Shown piece by piece: positions 44,201 to 52,439 of a stretch of 64,000 nt of DNA. This DNA comes from SLNP01 sp964568875. Lineage in GTDB: Bacteria > Bacteroidota > Bacteroidia > Bacteroidales > VadinHA17. Each line of letters begins with the position of its first letter. Position 1 is the stretch's first letter. The translations under genes and the position numbers were made by a program. Below the pieces are notes generated by a model, which had not been told where the DNA came from, did not search any database, and saw nothing but the letters and a program-made list of their open reading frames with translations. The stretch is taken from NCBI GenBank assembly GCA_964568875.1, contig CAZMSH010000002.1, positions 124,001 to 188,000 on the forward strand, read 5' to 3'.

Positions 44201-47050
44201 TTATATTTTCTTCAACAACTCCTCTCTTCTTGCTGCCGCCTCATCCAGCAGCTTCTGAGCCTGGACATCTGCTTCTGCTACAAGCTGATCGGCCTTCCTG
44301 TTGGCTTCGTCCCTCAGGGCATCAGCGCTACGGCTGGCAGCAGCCCTCAGGATTGCATTCTTACCTTCAGCCTCCTTAATAATTCTCTGAGCCTGCACCT
44401 CTGCCTCCGCCTTCAGCTTTTCAGCCGCGCGTGCTGCCTCATCTCTTATCGCCTGTGCCTTTACCTCAGCCTCTTTCATTATTTTCTCAGCCTGTGCTTC
44501 AGCCTCAGCCCTGGCTTTGTCAGTAACTTCAGTTACCGCCTCCCTGACAGTTTCCGTTACCTCTTCCTTAGCCTGCTCCTTAAGAGCTGAAATTGCAGTT
44601 GAAGCAGTAGCACCTGTTCCTGTGAAGTCCGGAGATATTTCAGGTCTGAGTGCGGTACCCCCGACTTTCAGATTTAGCCTGATTATGTCGGATGGTGTAT
44701 ATGCAATACCCAGACGTGATGCTTGTGAAACCAGGTTTTCAGCAAGCTCATTGGCAGCAGATCCGAGCTCTGCCCTCGGTATTTCTGTTTTGATATAGTA
44801 ATTAAGCGTCTGATCGAAACCCTGATCACCGGCTATATTCATCTTTATATTACCAATTCTTGTATCAAATGGAGTAAGGATAACACGGCCATCCCTGATT
44901 CTGAAACTTGCCCGCAGGTCGCGAAGTGTATTGGTGTAACCCTCCCCTACCTTTATCACTTCGCGCATCTTGTTAAATGTGGGCATATCAATAAACTGAA
45001 GCTCCTTTGACGTCAGAATGCCTTCTCCGAAAACCGTGTTCAACACCGGCATCATATCGCTGCCGAGCAGACTCTCAAATTTCAGGTTCAGGTTAATTGA
45101 CCCATCGATTCCCTTTGCTGCCGGCGCCAGCTGCTGCACAGAATTAAAGGTTTCAAAGGCCGTCTTGACGAGCATATTGCTAACAGACATCTCTGCACTC
45201 ATCAACGGTTTCAGCGAATCGCGCGTATCGTAAAGCGCATCCATGTTGATCTCTCCTCCCAGAATATCCATCCCCGTCTCAGAAACCGTCAGAGTCCCTT
45301 CACGCACAACCAGGTTCCCGCGTATATTCTCTGGCTTGATGGTTCCGTAAACCAGCTTATCGACCGTTGCCCTGAAGGTAAAGTCAATATTCCCGGGTAC
45401 CCTTATCAGTACCAGTTCAGCAGTGTCTTCCTCCTCCGATTCAGGCAGCGAGGCCATGATTTCATCGAGGTCAATCATGCGGGAACCAAGGGTCAGGTTG
45501 CCCTTGACGGTACCGTCGGAGAAGAGATACGGAATGTAGTTTGAGAGGCTTCCTGCCAACGAAAAATCAGAGTTCTCGCCTACAAGAATGCTGCACTCCC
45601 TTAAGTCAGCGGAAGCCGGACTGAAGTCGAAGACTGCCCTGTCTATTTTAACCGCCGGCATATCTGACAACTCAACAACGAAGTTACCCAGGGTCATAGA
45701 ACCTTCAGCATGGAAATCCTCGTACCTCTCCTGCTCAATCATCGACATCTTTCCAGCCATGCTCACCGAGGTCTCAAGAAAGCCCTTAAGCTCCATATCA
45801 TCAAGTGGAATGGCATTTGCCAGGGAGCCAAAGTCTATCTTCCCTGCTGCGGTACCCTTTATCGCCGGGTCGCTCATCGGTGTTGTGATATTCATTGCCA
45901 TTTCAAACGGATTCCCTGCAAGCTCAAAGCTAAAACCCGGCATATCTACAATGGTTTTGTCCATATCGGTGCCGTTGAAGTCCACTTTGAGATCCATATT
46001 AATAGCTGTTATCCTTTCAGGCAGATCCGGATAGCTAACCACTCCGTCGCGCACTGCCAGTTTAATAGCCGCATCGGGCATGGTACTGTCAGCGTCACTG
46101 TAGGTTCCCTTCAGAGTCCCGCCAAATTCAAAAGTACCGTCAGCACGAAGTCCTTCAAAATCTGTCATGTATATTGCCGGAATCATTGACAGCAACGATT
46201 TGAATCCGGTTTTGGGAGTCGAGAATGTGATGTCTGTGTAAATGTCCTCCCCCGGCATTATAACATCACCGGCAAAGTTCAGCAGCAGATCGTTTATTGC
46301 GAAGTGATTGTCGCGGAATGCAAATTTCCATTCATCGAGATTTGCATAAATATTGATCTTTGAATCGACAACCGCATTGCGAAGGTATCCTGCTCCGTCA
46401 TACAACACGTCAACACCGGCAATCTGCAACGCCATCATGAGGTCCGTCTCAGATGCGGTCATATCACCGCTAAGGCTGAAATTGAGGTCGCGCAACTCTG
46501 CCGACATATTCATTGCGGCATCATTGTAAAAGATGTTGCCATTGCTTACCTGAAATTTCCGTAACAGTAGTCTCATACCGCCTTCTGAAGGAACGGCCTC
46601 AGCAACTTCGAGGGCTTCGGCAGGTTCTTCAGCGACATCAGAAGGCTTCATTATATCCCAGTTTACGGTTCCGTCAGAGAGAACAATGCCGTAAACAACC
46701 GGACTGTTGACTATTATCGACTTCACCTCATAGCCTTCGCTGCCGAAGATACTTCTGAGGTTGAAGACCACTGAGAACGACCTGAATCCTGCCAGGGTAT
46801 CACCTTCGAAACTGTCTATGCCTGTTACATATACATCTTTCAGAGAGAATGACAGGTTGGGAAAGTTTTTGAAGAAACCGAGAGAATAGTCCCCGATTTC
46901 GACTTTTGCGTTGACTGTTTCATTTATCTGATTGACTACCATCTCCCTGATCTGCTTTTTGAATAGCACGGGAATGAGTATCATTGCGGCAATAAACAGT
47001 ACTATAATTGCTGAAACAATGCCGGCGGATATTTTCAGTAGTTTTTTCAT
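44201..47050 (-). CDS. AsmA-family protein with long C-terminal coiled coil
   Basis: A 949-residue protein. A single N-terminal membrane helix (about 6-30) is followed by the AsmA N-terminal region (VEIGDYSLGFFKNFPNLSFSLKDVYV) and a long repeated beta structure with the AsmA C-terminal signature near 690-800 (LQFIDMPTFNKMREVIKVGEGYTNTLRDLRASFRI in short blocks). Relatives (AsmA, TamB, YhdP) are thought to help move lipids between membranes. Residues from about 820 to the end are an Ala/Glu/Lys-rich coiled coil (AEAQAEKIMKEAEVKAQAI and similar), unusual for the family. It is alone on its strand and ends in a heptamer array. Confidence 0.85.
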   Translation of the reverse strand: MKKLLKISAGIVSAIIVLFIAAMILIPVLFKKQIREMVVNQINETVNAKVEIGDYSLGFFKNFPNLSFSLKDVYVTGIDSFEGDTLAGFRSFSVVFNLRSIFGSEGYEVKSIIVNSPVVYGIVLSDGTVNWDIMKPSDVAEEPAEALEVAEAVPSEGGMRLLLRKFQVSNGNIFYNDAAMNMSAELRDLNFSLSGDMTASETDLMMALQIAGVDVLYDGAGYLRNAVVDSKINIYANLDEWKFAFRDNHFAINDLLLNFAGDVIMPGEDIYTDITFSTPKTGFKSLLSMIPAIYMTDFEGLRADGTFEFGGTLKGTYSDADSTMPDAAIKLAVRDGVVSYPDLPERITAINMDLKVDFNGTDMDKTIVDMPGFSFELAGNPFEMAMNITTPMSDPAIKGTAAGKIDFGSLANAIPLDDMELKGFLETSVSMAGKMSMIEQERYEDFHAEGSMTLGNFVVELSDMPAVKIDRAVFDFSPASADLRECSILVGENSDFSLAGSLSNYIPYLFSDGTVKGNLTLGSRMIDLDEIMASLPESEEEDTAELVLIRVPGNIDFTFRATVDKLVYGTIKPENIRGNLVVREGTLTVSETGMDILGGEINMDALYDTRDSLKPLMSAEMSVSNMLVKTAFETFNSVQQLAPAAKGIDGSINLNLKFESLLGSDMMPVLNTVFGEGILTSKELQFIDMPTFNKMREVIKVGEGYTNTLRDLRASFRIRDGRVILTPFDTRIGNIKMNIAGDQGFDQTLNYYIKTEIPRAELGSAANELAENLVSQASRLGIAYTPSDIIRLNLKVGGTALRPEISPDFTGTGATASTAISALKEQAKEEVTETVREAVTEVTDKARAEAEAQAEKIMKEAEVKAQAIRDEAARAAEKLKAEAEVQAQRIIKEAEGKNAILRAAASRSADALRDEANRKADQLVAEADVQAQKLLDEAAARREELLKKI

Positions 47051-47154
47051 ACAATACTGCTATTTAAGTATTTACAATTGATAATCTATCTGGTTGACTC
47101 TTATTGATAACGCAGATTAAAGTTAATATAATATTAGCCAAATAAAAATAATGC

Positions 47155-47162
47155 TATATTTG
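47155..47162 (+). promoter_or_regulatory. Candidate -7 box upstream of tRNA-Arg
   Basis: TATATTTG matches TAnnTTTG exactly, about 77 nt upstream of the tRNA 5' end. No clear -33 element is seen. Confidence 0.35.
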
Positions 47163-47238
47163 CAGTCGGTTTTTAAATCGTCGCGGTCGTTGATTAACAG
47201 GCACAGTGCGAATCATCGTCGCGAAGGTTGAACAGAAT

Positions 47239-47312
47239 GGACCCGTAGCTTAATTGGATAGAGCATCTGACTACGGATCAGAAGGTTGGGGATTCGAGTT
47301 CCTCCGGGTTCA
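47239..47312 (+). tRNA. tRNA-Arg (anticodon ACG)
   Basis: A 74-nt cloverleaf. Acceptor GGACCCG (47239-47245) pairs with CGGGTTC (47305-47311), with discriminator A at 47312. The anticodon stem TCTGA/TCAGA closes the loop CTACGGA, with anticodon ACG. The T stem GGGGA/TCCTC closes the loop TTCGAGT. The CCA end is not encoded. A34 is expected to be edited to inosine to read CGN codons. Confidence 0.95.
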
Positions 47313-47348
47313 CGAGCAAATGTAAAAAGCAAAAGAAAGCAAGACGGA

Positions 47349-47382
47349 AGCGAGCAAAAACAAAAGCTCGCTTTTGCTTTTT
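47349..47382 (+). terminator. Terminator of tRNA-Arg
   Basis: AGCGAGC (47349-47355) pairs with GCTCGCT (47366-47372), followed by a T-rich tract (TTTTGCTTTTT). An outer AAAAGCAAAAG/CTTTTGCTTTTT pairing can extend it. Confidence 0.7.
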
Positions 47383-47465
47383 GTGCAGCTTCCGGATTGA
47401 AAATTGCGAAGCAATTTTGCATTGCCCAGCTATGCCTTTTGTTTTTTCATTTGCAGCTCTGATTT

Positions 47466-47605
47466 GGAGGATCCGCCGCTGAAAGCGGCAATTCCTCCAA
47501 AAAACCTTGCCAGCAAGCCAGATACCTGATTGGCAGGAGGATCCGCCGCTGAAAGCGGCAATTCCTCCGAAAACCTGACCAGCAAACCAGATAACGGATT
47601 GGCAG
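47466..47605. repeat. 70-bp tandem duplication with hairpin
   Basis: Two 70-bp copies (47466-47535, 47536-47605). Each opens with an identical 33-bp imperfect palindrome in which GGAGGA pairs with TCCTCC and GCCGCT with AGCGGC around a GAA loop. A diverged 37-bp half follows (CCTTGCCAGCAAGCCAGATA versus CCTGACCAGCAAACCAGATA). The rest of 47313-47705, between the tRNA and the stalk gene, holds the terminator and no gene. Confidence 0.9.
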
Positions 47606-47705
47606 TTGTACCCGCTGCCGGAAATAAAATTGACTTGTATATATACAATTAATAACTTGCTGTTTATAAACGATCCTTTGACAGGTTAAACCAAACTGCA
47701 TCACA

Positions 47706-50267
47706 ATGAAAACAACTATCTACCCTAAAGAACCGATCCGCTTTGCGAAAAGAGTCTTCCATTATGTAAAAATAATATCACTATTAGTCTTAATCGTTCT
47801 CTTCTCAGCACCCAGTGCCCTGAGCCAGATCCCGCAGGGATTTAACTACCAGGCGCTGGCACGGACAGATGTAGGTGAGCCGCTGGCAAACCAGGCACTC
47901 CAGGTGAGACTCACAATACAATCCGACAGCCTCGGAGGCACTATATTCTGGAAGGAACTTCACACGGGAGTTCTCACAAATGCCACTGGTGTTTTTTCCC
48001 TGATTCTGGGCAAGGGTACAAAACAATCAGGCATAGCAGATTCATTCAGTGATATTGACTGGAACACTACCCCGAAATTCCTGATGACCGAGATCGATCA
48101 TGGCGGTTGGAAGACAATGGGATCATCAAGGCTCTGGAGTATGCCATATGCCATGACAGCGGGAGAACTCAGCGGTGCAGTCAGAAAGCTTGAGGTGGCA
48201 GGTGAGACTAGTTTACTCGATGAAGCCCTGTTCGAGGTTAAGAATAAGAACGGTCAGACTGTTTTTGCAGTCTATAACGAAGGTGTAAGGGTTTATGTCG
48301 GTGACGGAGAAAACAAATCCGTAAAGGGAGGCTTTGCCATAGGAAGCATGGAGGAATCGAAACAGGAACCAAGAGATATCTTCATCGTCAACAGCGATTC
48401 AGTAAGGATATACCTGCATAACGACCCGTCAGGCAAACCTGTCAAGGGTGGATTTGCCATAGGAAGCATGGAAGAGTCGAAACTTATCCCAAAGGATCTC
48501 TTCATAGTTAACCGCGACTCGGTAAGGGTTTACCTTGTTGAAGATCCAGAAGGAAAACCAGTGAAAGGTGGTTTTGCAATCGGAAGCATGGAGGAATCAA
48601 AAGGCATCAGGCAGGATTATCTGGTTGTTAATCGCGATAGTGTAAGGGTATATATTGATGAAACACCCTCAAAGCCTGTAAAAGGTGGATTCGCAATCGG
48701 AAGCTTTGAGGAGTCTAAAGCAACAGGAAAGAGCTACTTTGATGTTGCAACCGATGTAACCGGTATTATCGATCCTTCAGAAAACAGGATTCTTTGGTAT
48801 CCTCTGAAAAATGCCTTTCTTACAGGACGCGTACTGATAGAAAGACCCGACAGCGTAGGAGAGAATTCATTTGCAAGTGGCTTCGAATCAAAAGCTACTG
48901 GAGCATACTCTCAGGCACTTGGATATCAGGCAATTGCACGAGGCGATTATAGCACATCCATTGGTTATCAATCAATTGCATCAAAGTCCAACTCTTTTGC
49001 ATTCGGACAATATGCACAATCGAAGAACGAAGAGTCATATGCATTCGGTCGTGGCGCAACGGCAGAAGGATTCAGAAGTTATGCATTCGGCAGCATAGGG
49101 GTAGACTCTCTGGGAGTACTAACCGACGTCACCTATGCAGCCGGCAACTATTCATTTGCTATCGGACAGGGTTCTCAGGCTTTGGGACAGGGAGCATTTG
49201 CAATAGGTCTGGCGGATACGGCTAGAGGAGACTACTCGTTGGCTCTAGGCTATAAAACAAGCGCAAATCGTGGCTATTCAACTTCATTAGGTTACCATAC
49301 CCAGGCCGGAGCATACTATGCAACAGCAATGGGAGCATATACCAGGGCTTCCGGAACTTATTCCACCGCAATAGGTTTCTCTACAACTGCTGCGAACGAG
49401 TATGCCACCTCCATGGGGTTTCTTACGAGAGCCTATGGTATCTATTCAACCTCTCTTGGATGTTGGACGGAAGCGAGCGGAAGCTCATCCATTGCAATGG
49501 GAAATTCAACTACGGCCTCAGGGTCTGCAGCAACAGCGATGGGAAACTGGACAACTGCAAGTGGAAGTAGTTCAACATCGATGGGTAACAACACAACTGC
49601 CAGCGGTAGTTATTCAGCAGCCATAGGTGCTTTTGTTACGTCAGCATCGGGATATGAGACTGTAATTGGAAGATATGATTTAACGTATACACCAGCGAGT
49701 ACTACTGGATGGAACAGTACCGACAGATTATTTGTGCTTGCAAATGGTACCGGTTCAGGAACCAGAAGCAATGCAATGACAGTATTGAAAAACGGGCGTA
49801 TAGGACTTCAATCTGTAACTGTACCGACATATGCCCTTCATCTGCCTAACAGCATTGCCTCGGGAGTAGGTGTGGCAAGAGCATACGCATGGACAACCTA
49901 CTCAGACGGAAGAGTCAAAACAGAGAGAAACGTCCTTGATTACGGTCTGGCTGAAGTTATGAAACTGGTGCCTGTCTCTTACATTCACCATAACACGACT
50001 TTCAACGGGAATGGTATTGAGATTCAACAGGAAGGAGTAAAGGATATTGGTCTAATTGCCCAGGAAGTTTACAGAATCATACCTGAGGCTGTAATCAGAC
50101 CAGAAGATGATCATAAGGATCTATGGGGTTTGAACTATAACAAGCTGGTACCTGTATTGACAAAGGCCATCCAGGAGCAGCAGGAGATAATTGAATCGCA
50201 AAAGGCCAGAATAGAGTCCCTTGAGGAGAGGCTGGCAATAATTGAAATTTTAATTGCAGGCAAATAA
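47706..50267 (+). CDS. Surface stalk protein with YadA-head-like repeats and self-cleaving S74 chaperone cap
   Basis: An 853-residue exported protein with a long signal peptide (1-40, ending SALS|Q) and a small beta-domain (42-160). Four ~40-residue repeats follow (about 190-340), each ending KPVKGGFAIGSMEESK, then at least twelve ~14-residue head-type motifs (pattern ATAMGxxTxASGxYSTAIG, about 390-660) of the kind that form trimeric YadA-like heads. The C-terminus is a peptidase S74 intramolecular chaperone domain with Ser733 and Lys738 in YSDGRVKTERNV, the Ser-Lys pair used for self-cleavage. A coiled coil ends the chain (EQQEIIESQKARIESLEER). Neither a T9SS sorting tail nor an autotransporter barrel is visible. 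Confidence 0.85.
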   Translation: MKTTIYPKEPIRFAKRVFHYVKIISLLVLIVLFSAPSALSQIPQGFNYQALARTDVGEPLANQALQVRLTIQSDSLGGTIFWKELHTGVLTNATGVFSLILGKGTKQSGIADSFSDIDWNTTPKFLMTEIDHGGWKTMGSSRLWSMPYAMTAGELSGAVRKLEVAGETSLLDEALFEVKNKNGQTVFAVYNEGVRVYVGDGENKSVKGGFAIGSMEESKQEPRDIFIVNSDSVRIYLHNDPSGKPVKGGFAIGSMEESKLIPKDLFIVNRDSVRVYLVEDPEGKPVKGGFAIGSMEESKGIRQDYLVVNRDSVRVYIDETPSKPVKGGFAIGSFEESKATGKSYFDVATDVTGIIDPSENRILWYPLKNAFLTGRVLIERPDSVGENSFASGFESKATGAYSQALGYQAIARGDYSTSIGYQSIASKSNSFAFGQYAQSKNEESYAFGRGATAEGFRSYAFGSIGVDSLGVLTDVTYAAGNYSFAIGQGSQALGQGAFAIGLADTARGDYSLALGYKTSANRGYSTSLGYHTQAGAYYATAMGAYTRASGTYSTAIGFSTTAANEYATSMGFLTRAYGIYSTSLGCWTEASGSSSIAMGNSTTASGSAATAMGNWTTASGSSSTSMGNNTTASGSYSAAIGAFVTSASGYETVIGRYDLTYTPASTTGWNSTDRLFVLANGTGSGTRSNAMTVLKNGRIGLQSVTVPTYALHLPNSIASGVGVARAYAWTTYSDGRVKTERNVLDYGLAEVMKLVPVSYIHHNTTFNGNGIEIQQEGVKDIGLIAQEVYRIIPEAVIRPEDDHKDLWGLNYNKLVPVLTKAIQEQQEIIESQKARIESLEERLAIIEILIAGK

Positions 50268-50300
50268 TCTTCATATTTTATCAAACCCTGACACAATAAT

Positions 50301-50335
50301 AAAAGCCGGTTCCATGTGACACAGAACCGGCTTTT
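50301..50335. terminator. Bidirectional terminator between converging genes
   Basis: A perfect 12-bp inverted repeat, AAAAGCCGGTTC (50301-50312) and GAACCGGCTTTT (50324-50335), gives a T tract on both strands. It serves the stalk gene and the S15 gene. Confidence 0.85.
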
Positions 50336-50358
50336 ATATTTAATGAAAAGATTGACTT

Positions 50359-52227
50359 CTAATACTTCAAGCCTGCTGCTCCCTTTACAACGGGTATTCT
50401 AAGCACCGTGCCATCGAGATCGACCGTCAGTTCTGTTCCCGGATCAGGCCAGAGAGTAAAATCCCTGTCGGTAGCCATTATCAGCAATCCTATCTGCTGA
50501 CCCGCCGGAATCACCTGGTCGTCAGGTTCAAACTCAAATGTCATCTCGTAAAACTGCCCTGGAACCAACGGTTCGCTTTCATGTATCGACTTGTGATTCT
50601 GAAGATCAGCCCACCCACGGGTAATGATATTGTCGGTAATTTTAGCATCCCGGGCATTCGACCATGGTAGTGATACAAGCCATACGGTAAGGTTTGCTGC
50701 CGGCTTACTGGCCGCAGCCCTGATGGTTATTTCAGGAACCCCTGATATATGTATATCCTCCCCCAGCACAGGTGTCAGGTAGAGAAGCCTGTGCTCCGTC
50801 CACTCCGCCTGTGCCAGTGTAGCTCCACTGAATGAATAATTGTCAACCAGAGTCTCCTCCCCCTGTGCCGCTTTCTTTTCCAGGGTCAGGCCTCCAACCT
50901 GAGGTGCCCCTTTTGTAAGAAAAAACTCAACATAATCAGCGTCGGGATGAGGATAGTCATTATAAGGCGTAGGATTCTGACGATCATCGCTCTCTCTGAC
51001 TATCCAGGACTTCGGGTCATTCTCAACACCATTTTCAACACCGAAAAGATAACGGGTAAACCATCTGTTCATCATCTTAAATGGGGGTTCTCCGCCATGC
51101 CCACCCTGGTGATAGTATATCTGAAGCGGTACATCCATCTCCTTCAGCACCTCAATAAACCTGTAACTGTGACTCGGAACCACATTCCAGTCGTTGAAGG
51201 CATGTGCCATCAGTGTGGCAGCCTTATATCCGTCCATATAGGTCATATAATCCCTCTTTTCCCAGAAATCATTGTAGTCACCTGTAACACGGTCCATTCC
51301 ATCTGCCATCTCACCGTCCCTGAACGTAGTATTGCAATAGTCGCGTTTGTCCGGATTCGAATGAATGAAGTCATATAGAAAATCGATATCCTCCCCCAGC
51401 CAGCCGCCGGGATGACGAACAAGCCCGTTAGACCTGTAATAGTGCCAATAGGAAGTATTCGGAGCCACCGGAATAATAGCCTCAAGTCCTTCAACTCCGG
51501 TAGTGGCTGCAGCAAAAGGTATCGTGCCGTTGTATGATGTTCCGGTCATCCCTACCCTGCCTGTCGTCCAGTATGCAACAACCTCCTCAAAACCATCAGG
51601 AGTGGTATACCCTTTCGCCCTACCGTTCAACCAGTCAATTACAGCCTTTGGAGCCAGGGCTTCAATCTCTGTTCCTACAGTCGGGCACCCCTGTGACAAG
51701 CCTGTGCCGGGTGCCGATGAATGTACAACGATAAATCCGTACGGAACCCATGTTCGTATTTGCGAATTGGAAATAACCGGACGCTGGCCGCGTCTGACAA
51801 TATCGGGTGCATTAACCCTGGGCTGAGGAACTGTATTTAATTCCTGCCTTACATTCCAGCGGTATGGCACAGCCCCTGAGGCTGTTCCGGCAAAATACGG
51901 ACTGGACTCAAATATAACTGGTAGCTTCAAACCCTCAGTCTCTGTCTGCTTTGGCCTTGTAACGGATACATGCATTCTGTCTGGCTTGCCGTCACCATCA
52001 GAATCAAATTCCGTCACAACCCACAAGTCATGCCTGATCCACTCATCCTGATTTTCAAAGGCAGGAACTTTCTGCGCTTCACCGTCAACTATAACCGGAC
52101 CTGCCTTCAGTGTATCCTGCACAGCTTTAGTTGTCTGAACCGCCCTCCTTCTCTGGGCTAAACCATCTTGCACCACGGCAACCATTAATACCAGAAACAG
52201 CGTAATCAGTTTTACAGTCTTATTCAT
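50359..52227 (-). CDS. Exported S15-family Xaa-Pro dipeptidyl-peptidase (CocE/NonD type)
   Basis: A 622-residue alpha/beta hydrolase with a signal peptide (1-24, ending DGLA|Q). The triad is Ser231 in GMTGTSYNG, Asp346 in HAFNDWNV and His377 in QGGHGGEPP; the spacing (115 and 31 residues) matches S15 peptidases. The C-terminal beta-sandwich domain contains DQVIPAGQQIGLLIMATD. Such enzymes remove Xaa-Pro dipeptides or, in CocE relatives, split esters. Peptidase activity is the likelier reading given the full-length S15 features. It is a single gene. Confidence 0.9.
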   Translation of the reverse strand: MNKTVKLITLFLVLMVAVVQDGLAQRRRAVQTTKAVQDTLKAGPVIVDGEAQKVPAFENQDEWIRHDLWVVTEFDSDGDGKPDRMHVSVTRPKQTETEGLKLPVIFESSPYFAGTASGAVPYRWNVRQELNTVPQPRVNAPDIVRRGQRPVISNSQIRTWVPYGFIVVHSSAPGTGLSQGCPTVGTEIEALAPKAVIDWLNGRAKGYTTPDGFEEVVAYWTTGRVGMTGTSYNGTIPFAAATTGVEGLEAIIPVAPNTSYWHYYRSNGLVRHPGGWLGEDIDFLYDFIHSNPDKRDYCNTTFRDGEMADGMDRVTGDYNDFWEKRDYMTYMDGYKAATLMAHAFNDWNVVPSHSYRFIEVLKEMDVPLQIYYHQGGHGGEPPFKMMNRWFTRYLFGVENGVENDPKSWIVRESDDRQNPTPYNDYPHPDADYVEFFLTKGAPQVGGLTLEKKAAQGEETLVDNYSFSGATLAQAEWTEHRLLYLTPVLGEDIHISGVPEITIRAAASKPAANLTVWLVSLPWSNARDAKITDNIITRGWADLQNHKSIHESEPLVPGQFYEMTFEFEPDDQVIPAGQQIGLLIMATDRDFTLWPDPGTELTVDLDGTVLRIPVVKGAAGLKY

Positions 52228-52439
52228 TTGTATAGTATTATTTATAGTTAAAAGGTTTTCAGGCTCTAAATATAATTACATTTTCTTCATTATCTATCCC
52301 ATAAGATAGTCTTACCGGCAACTAATCCCCGGTTTCCTTTCTGCGCAAAGCAGAAGGCTCTACAATAATTTAAGTATCTTTACATGTCAATTTATTGATA
52401 GACCTCCAATTGAAAATAGAAGTAAAAAACTGTGTTAAT

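Noticed and set aside
47213..47422. 69-codon open frame overlapping tRNA-Arg
   Set aside because: It reads through the antisense of a complete tRNA cloverleaf.
47430..47704. Overlapping 72- and 85-codon minus-strand frames in the hairpin repeat region
   Set aside because: They consist mostly of the translated 70-bp duplication and vary with it; no gene-like start or motif.
47706..50267. Phage tail-fibre or prophage remnant, suggested by the S74 domain
   Set aside because: No capsid, terminase, integrase or tail genes nearby; the signal peptide points to a bacterial exported protein.
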